Assembly (NCBI GenBank): GCA_011605715.1
Contig: JAAOZO010000137.1
Coordinates: 1-5,833, forward strand
DNA length: 5,833 bases
DNA from: Nitrososphaerota archaeon
GTDB lineage: Archaea; Thermoproteota; EX4484-205; JAAOZO01
Reading direction: 5' to 3'
Part shown: one piece after another, positions 1 through 4,823 of the stretch
Layout of the letters: every line of letters begins with the position of its first letter
How positions within the stretch are numbered: the first letter of the stretch is position 1
Position numbers and translations under genes: made by a program
The notes under the pieces: generated by a model
The model's database searches: none
What the model was told of the DNA's origin: nothing
Seen by the model: only the letters and a program-made list of their open reading frames with translations

Positions 1-1
1 A

Positions 2-139
2 ATACTGTTAAGGTTAAAAAACGAAAAAGCAGACAATAAGGTTAGGGTTGTGCTGTATGTAATAGAAAAATATAGAGAAACTATTTTTGGAAGTATTTTA
101 GTGGTTTCGGAGAATAGGATTAGGATAAGAAAACTCTAA
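2..139 (+). CDS. C-terminal end of a DUF5615-family PIN-like protein (partial)
   Basis: The gene enters from the left edge; 45 codons remain before a TAA stop at 137-139. The visible tail begins ILLRLKNEK, continues through an amphipathic helix (RVVLYVIEKYRE) and ends with the strand GSILVVSENRIRIRKL. This matches my recollection of how DUF5615 proteins end: a 'VILLRL' strand, a helix with 'L..Y', then 'G.lVVv...riRiR.L'. The family is a small PIN-like predicted nuclease of about 110-120 residues, often paired with a DUF433 antitoxin. The catalytic acidic N-terminus and any partner gene lie outside the window, so activity cannot be judged. A hairpin with a T run follows about 58 bases downstream. 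The family assignment rests on this tail only and is fairly confident but not certain. Confidence 0.68.
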   Translation: MLLRLKNEKADNKVRVVLYVIEKYRETIFGSILVVSENRIRIRKL

Positions 140-196
140 AAGAAAATCAATATATAGTTCAATTTGTGCGTGTACTACACTTTTACGATTTTTCTT

Positions 197-220
197 AGAC
201 TTGCAACATAAGTCTTTTTT
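197..220 (+). terminator. Hairpin plus T6 terminator candidate after the DUF5615 gene
   Basis: AGACTT (197-202) and AAGTCT (210-215) form a perfect 6-bp stem with a 7-base loop, followed at once by a run of T to position 220. It lies 58 bases after the stop of the plus-strand gene at the left edge and reads in its direction. Archaeal termination depends mainly on the T run, so the hairpin itself may be incidental. Confidence 0.4.
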
Positions 221-259
221 AAGGTATAGGGATATCACTTTAAGGATGAGGAAGAGCCT

Positions 260-572
260 TCAGATATTTTGTATAAATACGCCAGAGGGAGGATTCTCAA
301 TTCTAACTTGAGATTTATCGAAAAGAGAACAAAGAAGAAATGAAGCATTTGATAAGGCTTTTATCTCTCCTTCAAGATTCATCCTTGTAAAGTATTTGAG
401 TTTCTCGATCCCATGCACAGGAAAGTGTTGAGAAGCTGTAGCCTTAACTTTTAGGTTTCATTAATATGCGCTAGTACAATAATAGGGGTCTTTCCTTTAG
501 GGTTCCAGTCGCTGGGTCGGCTTCGAAACCAAAAGATTCAAGGACAACGACGCCTAGCAAAATCTTATCGCC
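260..572 (-). pseudogene. Broken gene of unrecognised family, two frameshifts
   Basis: Three minus-strand segments in different frames join into one protein-like sequence. The first, reading down from 572, gives GDKILLGVVVLESFGFE. The second, around position 495, gives PKGKTPIIVLAHINET. The third, from about 461 to the TGA at 260-262, gives about 66 stop-free codons, including HGIEKLKYFTRMNLEGEIKA, then ALSNASFLLCSLF and IENPPSGVFIQNI. The shifts fall near 520 and near 462; the first frame also has a TGA at 573-575. The composition (a mixed hydrophobic, charged and Gly/Pro pattern with alternating strands and helices) is that of a real protein rather than chance. I do not recognise the family. 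It looks like the C-terminal part of a longer gene that decayed after truncation. A plus-strand PIN-like fragment abuts its upstream end. Confidence 0.55.
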
Positions 573-713
573 TCATTGAAAAAGTATGAATTAGATTCAT
601 ATATACCTGAAGAGTCTCTTTTTGAGTTCCATAAGCATATAGAAAAACTTAAAAAGTTTTATGAACAAGAAGATCGAAAGGTTACGTCAAATAATAGCTT
701 TGCTTTTGAGTAG
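558..713 (+). pseudogene. Fragment of a PIN-domain (PIN_2-like) protein
   Basis: Fifty-one codons run between in-frame stops TAG 555-557 and TAG 711-713 without a start codon. The segment KKYELDSYIPEESLFEFHKH followed by IEKLKKFYEQ resembles the part of PIN_2-type proteins where an 'L..Y.i..y.Pe.l..E...H..kl' strand-helix follows the first catalytic strand. After the stop, another frame (713-754) reads VTVVALAIWNKVA, reminiscent of the later 'vALAl.....W' segment of the same fold, so the relic may extend to about 754 through a frameshift and deletion. The N-terminal catalytic aspartate region is absent. This is a decayed toxin-like nuclease fragment at best. The assignment rests on pattern memory and is tentative; a chance frame of this length is possible in AT-rich DNA. 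Confidence 0.38.
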
Positions 714-777
714 TTACAGTAGTTGCTCTTGCAATCTGGAATAAAGTTGCTTAACATAAGATTAGCGCGTAGCTGAC

Positions 778-806
778 TAGGAAATGAAAAATTAAATCAA
801 TTCCTA
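778..806. terminator. Inverted repeat downstream of the MNT-HEPN operon
   Basis: TAGGAA (778-783) pairs with TTCCTA (801-806), and after one mismatch TGA (785-787) pairs with TCA (797-799), leaving a 9-base AT-rich loop. It sits about 32 bases past the stop of the minus-strand HEPN gene. On that strand the loop region reads as a T-rich stretch (TTTAATTTTT). It could help end the operon transcript, but there is no T run after the stem. Confidence 0.25.
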
Positions 807-837
807 AAGCATTTAGAATCTTAAGCAGTAGAATCGC

Positions 838-1287
838 TTAATCATTTTTTGCATCCAAACCGTAAAGCTCGGAAAGGAATTTGGCGCAGGCATCGTAGTG
901 TTTCCTAGCCATTTCGTATGCTTTTGGCGCGTAGTCCTTAAAGTAATCCGCATCTAGACCCTTCTCATAACCGTAGCCAGCCAATCCTCTTAACTCAGCC
1001 AGCTCAGAAATATTGTTAGCAAGTTCGGGAACAATGGACGAGAACCATCCTGGAACGTTCTCTATCCTTGAGACCTGCTTGAAGACAGCGCTAACATCGT
1101 GCCCTTTAGGATACTCTATTCCAAGCGCTATCAAGACTGCTTTAGATGCATGTCCAACAGCCATCTGCGAAGAGTATACAACGTCATCCCACCTCTTATC
1201 CTCCATAGCTCTTGAGGCGCTCTTTAGCCATCGTGCACTTCTCCTTATGGCTGACGCAGCAAGGTCTATGTTAGTAGTGCTACTCAA
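838..1287 (-). CDS. HEPN-domain protein, predicted RNase toxin of an MNT-HEPN system
   Basis: This 149-residue all-helical protein has the HEPN layout. A helix (about 10-30) is followed by the long 'W.DVVYSSQMAVGHASKAVLIA' helix (33-54), the KGHDV turn (61-65), and a segment ending in R100 and G-Y-G-Y. Two C-terminal helices (112-142) close the domain. HEPN toxins of MNT pairs are small ribonucleases acting on RNA through an R-x4-6-H motif and silenced when the partner transferase adds AMP to a nearby tyrosine. Here the motif reads R100-GLAG-Y105-G-Y107: the arginine and the outer tyrosine fit R-x4-H-x-Y, but the histidine is tyrosine. The start is TTG, chosen because GGAGGT lies 8 bases upstream and no in-frame ATG occurs until residue 28. 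It overlaps the upstream nucleotidyltransferase gene by 8 bases, so the two are translationally coupled. G+C is visibly higher than in the AbiE-like operon. Confidence 0.85.
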   Translation of the reverse strand: MSSTTNIDLAASAIRRSARWLKSASRAMEDKRWDDVVYSSQMAVGHASKAVLIALGIEYPKGHDVSAVFKQVSRIENVPGWFSSIVPELANNISELAELRGLAGYGYEKGLDADYFKDYAPKAYEMARKHYDACAKFLSELYGLDAKND

Positions 1288-2041
1288 GTGTTATAACCTC
1301 CCCTGCCTTCACATTCTTCAGAACCCAGTAGAACCTTTTGTCTGGAAGCGTAACTCTTACGGAACCCATCTCCTCAAGTCTTTTCCTTAAAGATTGAAGC
1401 ACACCTGTTAGAAAGCCATCCTTATCATAAAGAATTATGCCGTCGACTACTGCATCTAAGTATACCCTGTTAAACCCTTTAGCCTCCTCAACGCTTAGTG
1501 TATAGTTTTGAACAATGGGATAGTAACCAGCTCTTAAAGCCTCCGAATACTCTAGACTTTCCTCCAAGGCTTCTTTAGCCCTCCTAAGTTCTTTAATCCT
1601 AACCCAAGCAGGCTTATCCTCCCAGCCCTCAGCTACTATAAGAATATCTATATCACTATTCCTGTCCCAGTCTCCTCTTGCAACAGATCCAAAAAGCATT
1701 ATGCTTAGTAGCCTTTCCCCTAACACATCCCTAACTAGTTCGCAGTACTTTCTTATTACAGGAGCATAGTAATGATGAGGTATTCTTTCTACGTTCATGA
1801 GGTCTGGTTTGGAGGAATAAAGGATTCTATGTAAATCTTCAAGAATCTTGCTTACCTCAAGGCCTTTAGGGGTAAGCTCGTAGATTCCATTTTTAGTTTC
1901 TATAAGCTCCAGATCCTTAAGCTTCTTCAGCTTTATCGCAAGTGTCCTGGGATTCCTGACTACTGACTTAAGGTCCTTGAACCTTGCGGTTTTCCTCCTC
2001 CTTAAGAAGAGAAGTATTTTGTGCGAGAATTCGTCATTCAT
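1280..2041 (-). CDS. Winged-helix/minimal nucleotidyltransferase (MNT), predicted antitoxin of the HEPN toxin
   Basis: This 253-residue two-domain protein starts with a winged-helix DNA-binding region at about 1-65. It has helices around FKDLKSVVRNPRTLAIKLKK and a wing with 'ELIETKNGIYELTPKG'. A pol-beta-type nucleotidyltransferase core follows at about 95-205. The signature G-S-x10-D-x-D is intact: G118, S119, D130 and D132 within LFGSVARGDWDRNSDIDIL. In MNT-HEPN pairs this enzyme transfers AMP to the HEPN toxin and neutralises it. The N-terminal winged helix suggests it also binds the operon promoter and represses it, an inference from fusion and gene order. The ATG at 2041 has a TATA box centred about 29 bases upstream, so the mRNA is probably leaderless. 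The HEPN gene follows with an 8-base overlap. The C-terminal 50 residues (about 205-253) match nothing I recognise and may contact the toxin. Confidence 0.85.
   Translation of the reverse strand: MNDEFSHKILLFLRRRKTARFKDLKSVVRNPRTLAIKLKKLKDLELIETKNGIYELTPKGLEVSKILEDLHRILYSSKPDLMNVERIPHHYYAPVIRKYCELVRDVLGERLLSIMLFGSVARGDWDRNSDIDILIVAEGWEDKPAWVRIKELRRAKEALEESLEYSEALRAGYYPIVQNYTLSVEEAKGFNRVYLDAVVDGIILYDKDGFLTGVLQSLRKRLEEMGSVRVTLPDKRFYWVLKNVKAGEVITLE
1296..1301 (-). promoter_or_regulatory. Shine-Dalgarno site fixing the TTG start of the HEPN gene
   Basis: The minus strand reads GGAGGT inside a GGGGAGGT run, 8 bases before the TTG at 1285-1287. It lies within the last codons of the upstream gene. 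This near-perfect archaeal ribosome site makes the non-ATG start credible. Confidence 0.75.
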
Positions 2042-2065
2042 ATTATGTTTTTTAGTATCTTAGAT

Positions 2066-2084
2066 TATATTTAAAGTTTACTTT
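2066..2084 (-). promoter_or_regulatory. Promoter of the MNT-HEPN operon with a small palindrome upstream of the TATA box
   Basis: The minus strand reads TTTAAATATA at 2075-2066, about 29 bases before the ATG at 2041. That is the expected TATA-to-start distance for a leaderless archaeal transcript. Just upstream and overlapping it, AAAGT-tt-ACTTT (2073-2084) is a 12-bp palindrome lying where TFB would bind. It could be an operator for the winged-helix MNT protein. Confidence 0.55.
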
Positions 2085-2188
2085 TTTATATTGACTTTAT
2101 ACAGCAACATTTCCGATTAAAACATAACTTTTAGGGCACTTTTAACATTACTTAGAAAACGGATCTGAAAGGAGCAACCAAAACAATA

Positions 2189-2282
2189 CTTTCAATTCTC
2201 CTTTAAGATTCACCAACTTTCGATGCGTTTAGGATACTGACTATTCAATCGGTGCGCTTTCAATTCTTCTTTGAGCTTCATC
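2189..2282 (-). CRISPR. Two-repeat CRISPR relic or mini-array
   Basis: Two 26-base units, 2189-2214 and 2257-2282, match at 22 of 26 positions and are separated by a 42-base unrelated spacer. Both begin with CTTTCAATTC, which read on the minus strand ends each repeat in ATTGAAAG, the 5' crRNA handle known from archaeal type I-A arrays. Repeat and spacer lengths also fit that type. The differences (positions 12, 17, 20 and 25) show the array is degenerate, and I see no third repeat 65-70 bases to either side and no cas gene. It lies in the intergenic region between the divergent MNT-HEPN and RHH promoters. It may be a decayed array end or an orphan mini-array still readable by a CRISPR system elsewhere in the genome. 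Confidence 0.55.
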
Positions 2283-2316
2283 CGATAATGCTTCATGGAT
2301 CTTAAGTTAATAGAGC

Positions 2317-2340
2317 ATAACACGTTATAAAATTTATATA
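2317..2340 (+). promoter_or_regulatory. Promoter and possible operator of the RHH gene
   Basis: TTATAAAA (2325-2332) runs directly into TTTATATA (2333-2340), giving a TATA-like stretch 8-23 bases before the ATG at 2348. The palindrome ATAAC-ac-GTTAT (2317-2328) overlaps its upstream side. Ribbon-helix-helix proteins usually bind such short inverted repeats and repress their own genes, so this is a plausible self-binding site. Confidence 0.45.
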
Positions 2341-2347
2341 CTAATAA

Positions 2348-2638
2348 ATGTTCATACTACATACGGTTACAAAGAAAATTTCCATAAGGCTAAAAGAGCA
2401 AGAACTAAAGCAAATAGACCAGCTGATAGAATACGGAATTTTTAAGTCAAGAAGCGAAGCTATAAGAGAACTCATAAGGCTTGGCGCTGAAAATCTAACT
2501 TATCTGTCTGAAGTTTCCAAAGCTTTAGAGAAAATGTTTGAGCTTGAAAAAGCAGAGGGCAAAATACCAATAGATCTTAGTGGCGCAACTAAACAGCTAC
2601 TAAAAGAGAGAAAGATGAGCTACGAGATTAACTTCTAA
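2348..2638 (+). CDS. Ribbon-helix-helix (CopG/Arc-type) transcriptional regulator or orphan antitoxin
   Basis: This 96-residue protein has a textbook RHH domain at about 8-50. The strand is KKISIRL, helix 1 is KEQELKQIDQLIEYG, the turn is FKSRSEA and helix 2 is IRELIRLGAENL. Two chains would pair their strands and insert them into the DNA major groove. Residues 51-96 (a helix YLSEVSKALEKMFELEKAEG, then a polar tail) could bind a toxin, as in antitoxins of this fold, but no toxin gene lies next to it on this strand, so it may be an orphan antitoxin or a stand-alone repressor. The start is forced: an in-frame TAA immediately precedes the ATG, and there is no Shine-Dalgarno motif, consistent with a leaderless or near-leaderless mRNA. 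It converges with the AbiE-like operon across a 79-base gap. Confidence 0.85.
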   Translation: MFILHTVTKKISIRLKEQELKQIDQLIEYGIFKSRSEAIRELIRLGAENLTYLSEVSKALEKMFELEKAEGKIPIDLSGATKQLLKERKMSYEINF

Positions 2639-2667
2639 CTTCTCTACAATCCTAGCGAGTTTTCAGC

Positions 2668-2705
2668 AAAATAAATAACGCACCTACCTAATTCATTTAG
2701 GTGCG
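2668..2705 (-). terminator. Hairpin and U-rich terminator of the AbiE-like operon
   Basis: CGCACCTA (2679-2686) and TAGGTGCG (2698-2705) form a perfect 8-bp GC-rich stem with an 11-base loop. On the minus strand it is followed by TTATTTATTTT (2678-2668). It begins 12 bases after the stop codon of the last operon gene. The T-rich side faces the minus-strand operon, so it most likely ends that transcript. It could also act on the convergent RHH mRNA. Confidence 0.6.
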
Positions 2706-2717
2706 CCGACAACTAAT

Positions 2718-2993
2718 TTATTCTCTTCGGCTCAATAACTCTTTCCCTTTCTCTGTGAGTACATAATATTTGATGCCCTTTGCCTTTCTCATGTAACAAA
2801 CATTCTTAAAGGGGCATAAGGCACATGTTGTTTTCTCGTCTTCGGAACTAAACATTTTGATGTACTCTTTTTTCAATAACTCTTGAATAGCATACTCGAC
2901 AAAGCTTTTTGAAACGCCAAATCGCTGACTAATTTCATCCACCTTAATATATCCCTTGTCAGAAATATACTCTAACATTTTCTTCAAAAACAT
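2718..2993 (-). CDS. Small winged-helix protein with a cysteine cluster (FeoC-like layout)
   Basis: From the ATG at 2993 this is 91 residues. Residues about 1-45 form a helix-turn-helix (LEYISDKGYIKVDEISQRFG, then VSKSFVEYAIQELLKKEYIK), and a wing follows around KYYVLTEKGKELL. Inserted before the wing is C57-ALC60-PFKNVC66, a C-x2-C-x5-C set. FeoC-type proteins and some archaeal winged-helix regulators hold an Fe-S cluster or metal in this position, so a redox- or metal-sensing regulator is a reasonable inference, but only three cysteines are visible. The gene starts 7 bases after the stop of the AbiEii-like gene and is followed by a terminator, so it is the third member of that operon. A TTG at 3026 would add 11 residues and overlap the upstream gene by 26 bases. 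Neither start has a Shine-Dalgarno motif; I prefer the ATG. Confidence 0.7.
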   Translation of the reverse strand: MFLKKMLEYISDKGYIKVDEISQRFGVSKSFVEYAIQELLKKEYIKMFSSEDEKTTCALCPFKNVCYMRKAKGIKYYVLTEKGKELLSRRE

Positions 2994-3000
2994 TTTTAAA

Positions 3001-4080
3001 TCATGTTTTTGATAGCAATTTTTCAATCTTTACTATAACATCGTCTGGTACGTGGTATCCTATGCTAAACGTTAGTTGACGAGCTAAAACTTTTTTTATC
3101 CTTAAAACGTCTGTCAAAAAACGCTCTAAAACTTCGTATTTCTTCGCTTTATTAAGAGCTATTTTAAGTCCCTTGTCAGTTAATTTTATACCTTTATAGG
3201 GATCGTGAATTACTAATCCCTCCTTTTTTAACTGTCTAACAGTGTTTGTTACAGTTCCTGGAGCAACATTAAAAAAATTGGCAAGTTCACTTGTTCTGGC
3301 AAGTTTTTCCTCATTTGTGAGTCTATAAATGCATACTAAATATTTCTCCATTGAAGCTGAGTATACGCCGTAAGAATCAGTCGTTTTGAAAGCTTGACTT
3401 ATTCTGCTCAGACCCGTGCGTATGATTTCTTTTTCTTTGCTTGATAGATTTGCTCTTCTCACATGTTCTACATATGCTCTTGAAGCTTCTATTGGATTCC
3501 CATTGTAGTATCCTGCTACTGCATATATATCATAGCTATCTTTATCGTTCAAGCGAAGAAGTGCAAGACCTTTCATTGTTAATGTTCCAACAATGTTAGC
3601 TGTATTCACTGCGATTGAGATTTTACCGTTGCGAGGCAAAGTGGCTTCTACCTTGTTTTCATATTTGAACTTAAAAACCATACTTGAACCTTCAATAAGA
3701 CATGCCGTTAGGTCTTCTTGCACTTTTACGAACGGAAGCATTTGTTCCACAGCTTCGGGTTCTGTTAGGAAATCTAAGTTTATTGTGTATTCTTTTTCAT
3801 CAATAGGTGAAGTAACTTTTTTCTCGAATCGGAAAGGATTGGGCGTCTTTTCGTAACCAAGGTCAGTTATTATTTGTCTGATAGTTTCATATTTTTTCAT
3901 TATTGATGGTTTAAGAACAAGGTCTATATCTTTTGAACCGCAATGGTTAAAGTAGTTTCGCGTTAAAAAGTATGGTGCCCATCCTCCTGCTAGGACAAAG
4001 TCATTCTTGTATAATTCTAGCGCTGAGCAAAGCTCAACGAGGGCTGATTTTGATGCTTCGGTTAAATTTTTGTCGTACAA
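3001..4080 (-). CDS. abiEii: AbiEii-type nucleotidyltransferase toxin fused to a DtxR-like DNA-binding domain
   Basis: This 359-residue protein has two parts. Residues about 1-235 are an AbiEii/AbiGii-type nucleotidyltransferase. G32-G33 of FVLAGGWA is followed by S49-K-D51-I-D53 as metal-binding acids, then D103 in INLDFL. The family's later motif runs K170...R176...K180-D181-x-Y183-D184. AbiEii and the related MenT enzymes are toxins that bind nucleotides and, in MenT, modify tRNA ends. Residues about 241-328 are a different domain, clearly DtxR-like: MEKYLVCIYRL, the helix-turn-helix SELANFFNVAPGTVTNTVRQ, then GLVIHDPYKGIKLTDKG and the dimer helix YEVLERFLTDVL. The residues usual for metal binding there are largely replaced. 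The start is TTG, supported by AGGTGA 6 bases upstream; the gene overlaps the antitoxin gene by 19 bases. I know of no standard AbiEii with this extension; usual members are about 200-300 residues. Confidence 0.85.
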   Translation of the reverse strand: MYDKNLTEASKSALVELCSALELYKNDFVLAGGWAPYFLTRNYFNHCGSKDIDLVLKPSIMKKYETIRQIITDLGYEKTPNPFRFEKKVTSPIDEKEYTINLDFLTEPEAVEQMLPFVKVQEDLTACLIEGSSMVFKFKYENKVEATLPRNGKISIAVNTANIVGTLTMKGLALLRLNDKDSYDIYAVAGYYNGNPIEASRAYVEHVRRANLSSKEKEIIRTGLSRISQAFKTTDSYGVYSASMEKYLVCIYRLTNEEKLARTSELANFFNVAPGTVTNTVRQLKKEGLVIHDPYKGIKLTDKGLKIALNKAKKYEVLERFLTDVLRIKKVLARQLTFSIGYHVPDDVIVKIEKLLSKT

Positions 4081-4775
4081 TTTGTTTCACCTACCAGCAC
4101 CTTTCCCCACTTTTGTAATATGCGTTGGTATAAGTGCTCTGCCGCTTCTTGTCCTCTTTGAGGATAATTGTACAGATCTACATAAAGCTGAATGTCGGAA
4201 ACTACGCTTACTTTATTATAACCACTAGAAATTGGAAGAACAACTTCTTGCTTACCATAAAAAACACCCTCATCATAAGGTATAACAAGTTTTACATTAC
4301 CGCCGCTTGGAATTGGCTGAAGATTTAGTTTTTCAACAAACGTTTTTGCTTCTTTTTCGTTAGGTACATACATATGAACATCAATCGGTCTCACATGAGG
4401 TGCAATTAAGTATGCTCCTGACAAAGCGGTTAATGCATAACTCTGGTTATCGAGTTTTGTAAGTTCTTTTAGGAATTTATCTACTTCATGCTCAAAAGTG
4501 TAGTACTCTAGGAACTTGTTCATTTTATCATACTGGTGGTATGCTGCCCACCTCCGCAACAAAGTTGTTGGATTTACAATCTTTATTTTATAATTTTCCG
4601 TCCGCGCAACATAGCCATACCGAAGTAATGTTAGCATTACAGCATGAGTATAACCTAGTGAAATGTTTGCTTCTGTTGCTAAACCTCGAATAGTCCATTC
4701 TCTTGTTAGATTCGTTAGCAGTACTCTCACGATGCGTGCAGCTTTGGGTTCAAAGATGTTAGAAACACTTCTCAT
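4062..4775 (-). CDS. abiEi: AbiEi-type antitoxin and autorepressor (type IV toxin-antitoxin)
   Basis: This 237-residue protein begins with a winged helix at about 8-68: REWTIRGLATEANISLGYTH, then VMLTLLRYGYVARTE. The C-terminal domain characteristic of AbiEi antitoxins follows at about 85-225, with the hallmark segments YALTALSGAYLIAP (113-126), GGNVKLVIPYDEGVFYG (158-174), SDIQLYVDLYNYPQRG (193-208) and QEAAEHLYQRIL (209-220). AbiEi proteins neutralise the nucleotidyltransferase toxin without forming a stable complex, and use the winged helix to bind inverted repeats in their own promoter. Here exactly such repeats bracket the TATA box. The ATG at 4775 lies about 26 bases from the TATA centre, so the mRNA should be leaderless. 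The gene leads a three-gene operon; its 3' end overlaps the toxin gene by 19 bases. Confidence 0.85.
   Translation of the reverse strand: MRSVSNIFEPKAARIVRVLLTNLTREWTIRGLATEANISLGYTHAVMLTLLRYGYVARTENYKIKIVNPTTLLRRWAAYHQYDKMNKFLEYYTFEHEVDKFLKELTKLDNQSYALTALSGAYLIAPHVRPIDVHMYVPNEKEAKTFVEKLNLQPIPSGGNVKLVIPYDEGVFYGKQEVVLPISSGYNKVSVVSDIQLYVDLYNYPQRGQEAAEHLYQRILQKWGKVLVGETNCTTKI
4087..4092 (-). promoter_or_regulatory. Shine-Dalgarno site fixing the TTG start of the AbiEii-like gene
   Basis: The minus strand reads AGGTGA within GGTAGGTGA, 6 bases before the TTG at 4078-4080 and inside the 3' end of the antitoxin gene. It matches the archaeal anti-Shine-Dalgarno complement and supports coupled translation from a non-ATG start. 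Confidence 0.65.
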
Positions 4776-4786
4776 AACTTAAGAGT

Positions 4787-4823
4787 GTTCGCTACAGTAT
4801 ATAAACGTTCGCTACTAGCGAAC
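4787..4823 (-). promoter_or_regulatory. Triple half-site operator around the AbiEi promoter
   Basis: GTTCGCTA occurs at 4787-4794 and 4807-4814, exactly 20 bases apart, and its inverse TAGCGAAC at 4816-4823. The last two make the 17-bp palindrome GTTCGCTACTAGCGAAC with a one-base centre. The TATA box lies between the first and second copies; the palindrome covers the BRE side and the lone copy covers the stretch between TATA and the start. Occupancy would block TBP/TFB. AbiEi-type repressors are known to bind paired repeats in this position. Confidence 0.75.
4798..4805 (-). promoter_or_regulatory. TATA box of the AbiE-like operon
   Basis: The minus strand reads TTTATATA, centred about 26 bases before the ATG at 4775. 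That places transcription initiation at or next to the start codon (leaderless mRNA). The 8-bp operator half-sites lie immediately on both sides. Confidence 0.7.

Noticed and set aside
239..341. Plus-strand 33-codon frame (FKDEEEPSDILYKYARGRI...)
   Set aside because: No start codon, no promoter, and it runs opposite the better-supported minus-strand broken gene.
294..383. Two further sequences resembling the CRISPR repeat (294-319 and 358-383, about 20-21 of 26 positions, 64 bases apart)
   Set aside because: Both lie inside the continuous protein-like frame of the broken minus-strand gene at 260-572, neither keeps the intact ATTGAAAG handle, and coding sequence explains them better. The spacing is suggestive, so a direct comparison with the host's repeats would settle it.
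501..531. tRNA-like GGCTTCGAAACC segment near a GGGTTCC run
   Set aside because: No acceptor stem, D arm or anticodon arm can be folded around it; the bases are explained by the minus-strand coding remnant.
1013..1390. Plus-strand open frame opposite the HEPN and MNT genes
   Set aside because: It is antisense to two well-supported overlapping genes, has no family resemblance and no promoter; a shadow frame.
2251..2706. GGTGCGC shared by 2251-2257 and the terminator hairpin at 2700-2706
   Set aside because: Seven bases only, in different contexts and without further flanking identity; likely chance.
2994..3026. TTG start at 3026 for the small winged-helix gene
   Set aside because: It lacks a Shine-Dalgarno motif and would overlap the upstream gene by 26 bases; the ATG at 2993 starts just before the first helix of the fold. 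Not excluded.
3593..4328. Plus-strand open frames of 64-87 codons opposite the AbiE-like genes
   Set aside because: They lie antisense to convincing conserved domains, show low-complexity or unprotein-like composition, and have no promoter or ribosome site.
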